A program made the translations under genes and the position numbers. Shown piece after piece: positions 59,301-64,000 of a stretch of DNA of 64,000 bases. Source of the stretch: Mya arenaria. Lineage: Eukaryota; Mollusca; Bivalvia; Myida; Myidae. The notes below the pieces were generated by a model. That model was not told the origin of the DNA. It saw nothing but the letters and a program-made list of their open reading frames with translations, and did not search any database. The stretch is taken from positions 43,734,417 to 43,798,416 of the forward strand of contig NC_069133.1 of assembly GCF_026914265.1 (NCBI RefSeq), written 5' to 3'. Position 1 is the stretch's first letter; each line of letters opens with the position of its first letter.

Positions 59301-62300
59301 AAACTTTGTAAGTTTTTTATGCGAAATAAACAACTATTGTACTGTATTGTAATAAACTAGTTTACTCTGCAGCTTAAGCATGCATATAGATGGTACTTTA
59401 TTGTGTGAATGTCTCCTGAAAAACGTAATAACTATTGGCATGCCAATGTCTATTTTATATTGATGTTTTTAAGAATCAAATTAGTGTATGAATTCATTAT
59501 AATATAGTATATTGTAATGAAAACACTAATTTGATTCTTAAGAAAATCAATATAAAATAAACATTGGCATGAATATACCATATTGTGTTCCTGAATACTA
59601 AATCTTCTTTCGTTTCCTGTATTGACTCGCCGATCGCCATGTATATATGAACACGTATTAGATCTTGTCAATGATCAAGAGCCCTTTTGATCTATTCCAT
59701 TGTATGTAATTATGTTGAATGTTTGAACTGAAATATATTTATTTTTCCGTTCTGTTCTGTAGCTGACCAAGAAGAAAGCGTAAACGTACGACAAGTGTGT
59801 CAAATAGGTCAGTAGGTCAAATGGCAAGGTCACATACAGTAAAACTTGTAATGCTTAAAGATGCACTCTTACTCCCACGTAAGATTTACCACAATTAAAA
59901 CTTTTGTTTTAATATTCCAAAAACGATGAATATATATCGTAAACAATGGTTCTTAAAAAGGAGTTCAATTTGAAAGAAACATTTTTGCGTTTTCAGCTAT
60001 TAAATACACGGTTACTATCTTGTAATCAGTAATTAATATTTTCCATAAATTCATTATTTAGTAAGAAGTTAAATGTTTATCACTCACTGCAATTTATGTT
60101 TGTTATACTTGTGTATGTATCGATTTTGAATAAGAGTGTCACTTTAAATACAAACCTGTCATAAAAAAGGCGAGGTTAAATGAGATAACAAGTACAATAT
60201 GTTGATGTATTCACACCTAACTGTTGCAAATTGTCTGCGACAGCCGTTCGAGCATAACAGTTTTACCTTAAAAATAATATGTCTCAGAATCGGCTGATTT
60301 TGGCATCAATGTCTTTTATTCAGTCATATAAGACAATCCTCAATAGAACAGAGCTCATTTATTTGGAAAACTGAATTTATTTTTTCTGGAAGCGTAAATA
60401 ACGAAGTCTTTTAGCCATAAAACATCATTTTTCAAACTTAAATACGAAAACTTCAAGGTTATCAAAGGGGTTACCCCTTCCAACGATCTAGCATAAAATA
60501 ACTAGAATTAAATTAAATGAATTAGCTATGAATTACTGCAGTTTATAATATCAGATACTATTTAAAGCTGCACTCTCACAGATTGAATGTTTTGACAATT
60601 TTTTATTTTTTGGTCTTGGAACGAGCCAATTTTTGCAAAAATCCATGGAAACCAGTTATATAAGACTGCTGACAAAACATTGAATCGCAGATTTTCATGT
60701 TTAAGTTCAAAAATTAATGTTATATGCATTTTCTTGAACCGTTAGTAACGGTTTAAGCCATAAAACATTAATTTTCGAACGGAAATATGAAAATCTACGA
60801 TCTTATTTTTTGTCAGCAGTCTTTTATTATTGGTTAGCAGAAATTAACAAAAAAATGTGGTGAAAATGGTAGATCTGTGAGAGTGCAGCTTTAAACCCTG
60901 GCTAAAAATTTCAAAATATATGTCAAAACCTTTACTGTCTTAAAACATATTCCGGCCTGCGCAAATTTTTCATTTTCATCCCGGTGGATCGCAAATTTCC
61001 ACGACAAACATAATAGTGTTAATATGGTAATTCATAAGGATAATTTCGTTTTTGTCATTTTTTTCATTTCCTGTCATTCAACATCTCTTTGATCTTTGAC
61101 ATCTTATTCTTTCCCTGGATAATGAGGTGGTTTATATTCATTGATTTTTCATTTGTTATTCATTAACCTTTCTTTTTGTATTCGATTCTTTGCACGATTA
61201 TTCGTGCATTCATTTTTTCCCGTATTATTGGCAACTTTGTGAAACAACAAGAACCTGTGGGACACAGTGGAGAAATAATTTCATTGCACTGGAAAGTAAC
61301 TATTTGATTGAAGCAATGAATACTTAATGGCATGTAATAACGTCAGCGGACACAACTTAGTACATTTTGCCCTGACGGAATCAACTAATAATGTCACATT
61401 CGGAACTCCTCGGTCATTTTTATCGAAAATAACCTCGGATGTATTTGGACGGTTTACATACTCAAAAAGTGGTACGTTTAAGTCCGCTGCAAGTAGATCG
61501 CGTATATATAGAAATTTTATTTAGCAGTTAAACTTTATGACATAACTCTTGGGAATCTTAATTATGTTTGCAATAATACACTTCAATGACTATCAATTTA
61601 AACTTAGATCAACAAATACAACTGTAAAACACTACATTTAAATAATGATAAAATAAAAGAAAATACGAGCTACATCAACTGATGTAACTACATCCTGTAT
61701 GTTGTTTTCGATAGAAATGGCCGAGGAGTTCCGAATGGGTAATTTTAGTACATCTTGCCCAATCGTAACAACTCGGCCATCTCCGGCAAGCTTCGAGGAG
61801 TTTCGATTGCATTTTGCCCTGACGGAACTAACGCTGTCAAGTATATGTAATATAGGCTTGACGTTTCAGCTTTTGACCTTAGCATGAATAATGTGCTCAC
61901 AGGATTCGTATCAAAATCAACATGATCATCGACGGATCACGGGTGCCGGTCACGTGGCCTGGTTTCAAGGGTTTGGGATTGTAAAACAAGTTAAAATGTT
62001 CTAAATTGTTAGTAAAATTAATTAATACACTATTAATTGTATTGATGAATAAACTTAACTAGGGGTGTCCCAATTTCCGAACTCATGATATGTCATACGC
62101 TACATATATTTTCATTGATCATGTAAACACGCCCAAAGAATATCCAAACAGCAACGTGGAGGTTTATTTTAAAACATTCCTTTTCTGTTATTGTTGTTTG
62201 CAGACGTTAGCTGCACAATAGGGAATTAGAAGCCGGACTCTAATTATTGAAACGGGACAAATAAGATTCAGAATTGGCATCAATTTGTCGAAGTGTGTAT

Positions 62301-63966
62301 TCATAGTAATATCGCTGGCATGCAGGCTTCGCAGAAAACCAAACACCAATTAAGGCACCGACACAATGGAGCCTGCACTCTCATCTGACACGGCTACGCC
62401 CATATTGCGCTTTTATTTATTGATGATCTTCGTTCGTTTCAGAAGGCCGACCCAGAATTTTACCATGTTTGAAAGTACAGATCGGTCAATCAATGGCTGC
62501 TTTCAATTATCATATATCCATCTTTTACCATTCTTTGTTTTCGTCTATGCATTTACCATCATGTTGGAACGGTAACAAGTAGAATGGGCGTAACCGTTCT
62601 ACAATTACCTTGTGGATAAGCTACATTTACCGCACGTTTATTATGAAACGTTGTGCTGACAACATGGAACAAAACAGTTACGTACGCCGTTTTAGGGTTG
62701 TAGTGGTCTAGTCCGCCTCTCACCTAATAGGTCGTGGGTTCGATCCCCAATAGGGATATTTTCTCATGTCCTCTCAAAAAGGACACAGTACTGGTTCTTG
62801 TCGAGCAAACAGACTCAAAAGTGTTTTCCCTACAATCGTGCTTAAATAAGTTAATTATATATAAGTATATACTAAGCCGTAACCCTCGTGTTTGAAATTA
62901 AACACTCGCGTTAAAGCGCAGGAGTAACTCAACAACTCCGGTTTGGTGTCAGCGTATCTATTTCTTGTAACATGTTGAGAATGATTTAACTAGTAGATAT
63001 ATATATGTGGTATTTAATATGCAACTTGAGTCAATCCTATAGTCAAACTTCAGTGACTTCATTCACTGTAAAGGCCGTTATTTATATCACGCGATCCGAT
63101 TAGCTACATCGTTCAATTTGGACCTGTATTGAATACCACCGCTGAGCACTTAGAGTGCAAATAAGTATCGTGCGCATAAATAAAAGCGATTCACTTATAC
63201 GCGATCTTCTTATTGAATGTTGTCCTTGACAATATGGTACACGAAAGTTACTTCCCCCTTACTCATTAGTTTCGCGCTCATGTATAATTTTAAAAACTCG
63301 GAAAGTGAGTGAATTTACTACATGTATTTCTAAATTAACCTAATGTAAAACACATATCGGCTTCAGACTAAGGGCAAATTTGTTGTATAAATTGAGTAAA
63401 TTCAAACCCTGGTGCAGGAATATTTGACAAAATCCCTTTGGTCGAAGGTATTCTGGCATCAAATATATTTTGCAAACAAATATACGGCCAAGTCTATTTC
63501 CATGGTGGCAGTCTCATCGCACTTGTCAAATACCGCCCCATCACCTCACCGCCGTGGGGACAAAACATTGATAGGTACATTACCTGTTCCAGTCGCCCTT
63601 GTATTTTGCCAAGAGAAGCGCCCGCTCAAGGGAATCCTCGACGTACAGCCGGCCACCCGCCGCCTCGCAAATCGCTTCCGCCTCGCTCCACGGACGCACG
63701 TACCGGTGCAGCGTCACCGTGACGCGCGCTGAGCTCAGTGTAACAGTTCCGGTTCCTTAAAAATAAAGGAGAGATTTGTTTTACACTTAATCACCGTCAT
63801 CGCATTACACCACGGACCGCTGTGAGGTACAGTGATATCGCGTCGTTTTTCGGTTCTTGAAACAGCGAATATGCACGTTTTACATTCAAGCCACCTCCAA
63901 TCCCGCTTTCAGCGCACGTGTTAACCGCCGTATCGTCGTCTGCGCTGAGCATCAAAGTACCACTTC
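55360..63966 (-). CDS. C-type lectin / PAN / mucin-stalk membrane protein (3' part of gene)
   Basis: Five exons join in frame (minus): 63966-63811, 63755-63584, 58697-58471, 57770-57495, 56396-55360. The 5' exons, including any signal peptide, lie past the window. Domains in order are: a short segment GTLMLSADDDTAV...SLYLTAVRG; a C-type lectin fold (WSEAEAICEAAGGRL, WVGLHY, WTDC, RCV, FVCE); a Cys-rich PAN/apple-like unit; a Thr/Pro/Ala mucin stalk; a CLCKCADILNLVG module with three N-glycosylation sites; a membrane span (GYVGIAFLAGIFGMIILSDA); and a tail of about 25 residues. The canonical sugar/Ca motifs (EPN/QPD, WND) are absent, reading SEPKKP and WIT. It is probably a cell-surface recognition or adhesion protein. 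The ligand is unknown. Confidence 0.8.
55750..56275 (-). repeat. GC-rich coding minisatellite (Thr/Pro/Ala codons)
   Basis: Irregular tandem repeats of ACGACAACTACCGCCGCCCC-type units (read on the minus strand) encode TTTAAPTTT. Such tracts change length readily between individuals. The plus-strand frame through it (Cys/Arg/Gly-rich) is a shadow. Confidence 0.85.
57495..57770 (-). CDS. Lectin/mucin gene exon: PAN/apple-like domain
   Basis: Acceptor ttttcttcag, donor gtatgt, phase 1 at both ends, so it is a shufflable module. It encodes NCPFVTQNGVSPTSTSG, SSTDVTSCEEKCLSRIFDNT, MNCWALLFNTDYHVDNCVLY and AIFEIKDCYQ. The Cys spacing (CEEKC, NCWAL, NCVLY, DCY) resembles PAN/apple domains. The family call is by pattern only. 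Confidence 0.75.
57945..58264 (+). mobile_element. MITE family C, copy 2 (TA target)
   Basis: The ends TGTACCAGTCAATTGTAACC and GGTAACAATTGACTGGTGCA are flanked by TA (57945-57946 and 58263-58264). The interior matches the copy at 14476-14756 (AGGTCC, AATAGCGGGGACTTT, GGCACTGC.GGGCCAC). The open frame running through it is not a gene. It lies in the PAN-lectin intron. Confidence 0.82.
58471..58697 (-). CDS. Lectin/mucin gene exon: C-type lectin domain, second half
   Basis: Acceptor tttatttccag, donor gttagt. It encodes NYHVWVGLHYPTIGVDAIYG, WTDCRWQNTAFYNNYKPSEP and RCVLSDKTGGDWITAACDDD before NSFVCENLA. It has the lectin signatures WVGL, C...W...C and FVCE. It joins the first half in phase 2 and the PAN exon in phase 1. 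Confidence 0.88.
58930..59290 (+). mobile_element. 3' end of a decayed LINE in the lectin gene intron
   Basis: The plus-strand frame reads LCVYCNMQVIESEYHFLLVC then PAYRDLRLKYFKSYYCRWPS and ends ...RYFEIYMYCNEKK. This CxxC...E.EYHFLLVCP.Y..LR pattern is the C-terminal zinc-knuckle tail of a common animal LINE. The frame is closed upstream (TAA before NNTPEEQKLC), so the copy is dead and strongly 5'-truncated. It lies antisense to the lectin gene. Confidence 0.75.
59439..59571. repeat. Foldback element: 51-bp inverted arms, about 31-bp loop
   Basis: The left arm (59439-59489) begins CATGCCAATGTCTATTTTAT and ends ATCAAATTAGTGTAT. The right arm (59521-59571) is its near-perfect reverse complement, with about five mismatches. 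Transcribed RNA would form a long hairpin. No coding region. Confidence 0.85.
59855..60147 (-). mobile_element. MITE family B, copy 2 (TTAA target duplication)
   Basis: TTAA lies at 59855-59858 and 60144-60147. The 285-bp body starts AGATGCACTCTTACTCCCAC and ends AATAAGAGTGTCACT. It is the reverse-orientation relative of 11471-11836, about 80 bp shorter in the middle. Confidence 0.82.
60562..60895 (+). mobile_element. MITE family A, copy 2 (TTAA), intact
   Basis: TTAA lies at 60562-60565 and 60892-60895. The 326-bp body has ends AGCTGCACTCTCACAGAT and ATCTGTGAGAGTGCAGCT. Inverted similarity runs far inward: TTTTTATTTTTTGGTCTTGG, and GATTTTCATGTTTAAG against AATATGAAAATCTACGA. It is the reference copy for the split element at 27787-28699. 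Confidence 0.88.
61400..61735. repeat. Inverted repeat pair around a 280-bp spacer
   Basis: CGGAACTCCTCGGTCATTTT plus TATCGAAAA (about 61400-61428) is inverted at 61707-61735 (TTTTCGATAGAAATGG then CCGAGGAGTTCCG). CATTTTGCCCTGACGGAA also occurs as a direct repeat at about 61363-61380 and 61810-61828. Probably a mobile-element relic in the lectin gene intron. Confidence 0.55.
62691..62880 (+). repeat. tRNA-derived SINE
   Basis: A-box-like GTAGTGGTCTAGTCC (62700-62714) and B box GGGTTCGATCCCC (62737-62749) are well kept. The body runs TATTTTCTCATGTCCTCTCA, GGACACAGTACTGGTTCTTG and so on. It is the same family as 1441-1563. It lies in the long lectin intron. Confidence 0.75.
63584..63755 (-). 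CDS. Lectin/mucin gene exon: C-type lectin domain, first half
   Basis: Acceptor tatttttaag, donor gtaatg. It encodes GTGTVTLSSARVTVTLHRYV, RPWSEAEAICEAAGGRLYVE and DSLERALLLAKYKGDWN. W..AEA.C...GG.L is the helix-1/helix-2 signature of C-type lectin folds. It is more GC-rich than the surrounding intron. Confidence 0.85.
63811..63966 (-). CDS. Lectin/mucin gene exon upstream of the lectin domain
   Basis: Acceptor acacatgcag (minus). The phase fits a donor gtgtaa at 63810-63809. It encodes GSGTLMLSADDDTAVNTCAE, SGIGGGLNVKRAYSLFQEPK and NDAISLYLTAVRG. The start GSGTLMLS echoes GTGTVTLSS of the next exon, hinting at an exon duplication. No known domain. The gene continues past 64000. Confidence 0.6.
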
Positions 63967-64000
63967 CTGCATGTGTAAACAGAAACACACATATTTGCAT

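Noticed and set aside
62691-62770. Possible tRNA gene
   Set aside because: Good A and B boxes, but the flanking body matches another SINE copy (1441-1563) and no full cloverleaf forms.

Overview
This is animal nuclear DNA, most likely from a bivalve mollusc. The genes are split by GT-AG introns, the background is AT-rich, and there are many short transposons and tRNA-derived SINEs. A lectin/PAN/mucin membrane-protein gene of a style I associate with bivalves is also present. Species is not resolved. I see no viral or LTR-retroelement remains.

Layout: (1) 1-3677 is upstream DNA with a SINE and a duplicated repeat block. (2) 3678-29250 (+) is a full casein kinase I alpha gene (CSNK1A1). It has two alternative first exons (3678-3803 and 4459-4608) joined to eight shared coding exons, and the second start has its own CRE/CCAAT/GC-box promoter. 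The introns carry many MITEs and SINEs. (3) 32770-38466 is a 5.7 kb minisatellite of about 150 copies of a 37/38-bp unit with higher-order duplications. (4) 39064-39440 (-) is the 3' end of a dead LINE. (5) 41317-42220 (-) is VPS25 (ESCRT-II) and 42529-42744 (-) is BBIP1 (BBSome). (6) 44298-52147 (+) is SNRNP27 (U4/U6.U5 tri-snRNP 27 kDa protein) in seven exons. Its first intron holds a 2.2 kb Mutator-like element whose ends are arrays of a GGGGCCGA-type motif. (7) 55360-63966 (-) is the 3' part of a type I membrane protein gene: a short repeat-like exon, a C-type lectin domain split over two exons, a PAN/apple-like exon, and a last exon with a Thr/Pro/Ala mucin stalk, a short Cys-rich/helical module, one membrane span and a short tail. 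Its 5' end lies beyond the window.

The genes are not a pathway. CSNK1A1, VPS25, BBIP1 and SNRNP27 are conserved housekeeping genes (kinase signalling, endosomal sorting, cilia, splicing). The last gene is a lineage-type surface receptor. The most distinctive contents are the alternative kinase promoters, the large minisatellite, two related MITE families with TTAA target duplications, a 160-bp MITE family with perfect 6-bp target duplications, nested insertions, and the C-terminal anchor module of the lectin/mucin gene.
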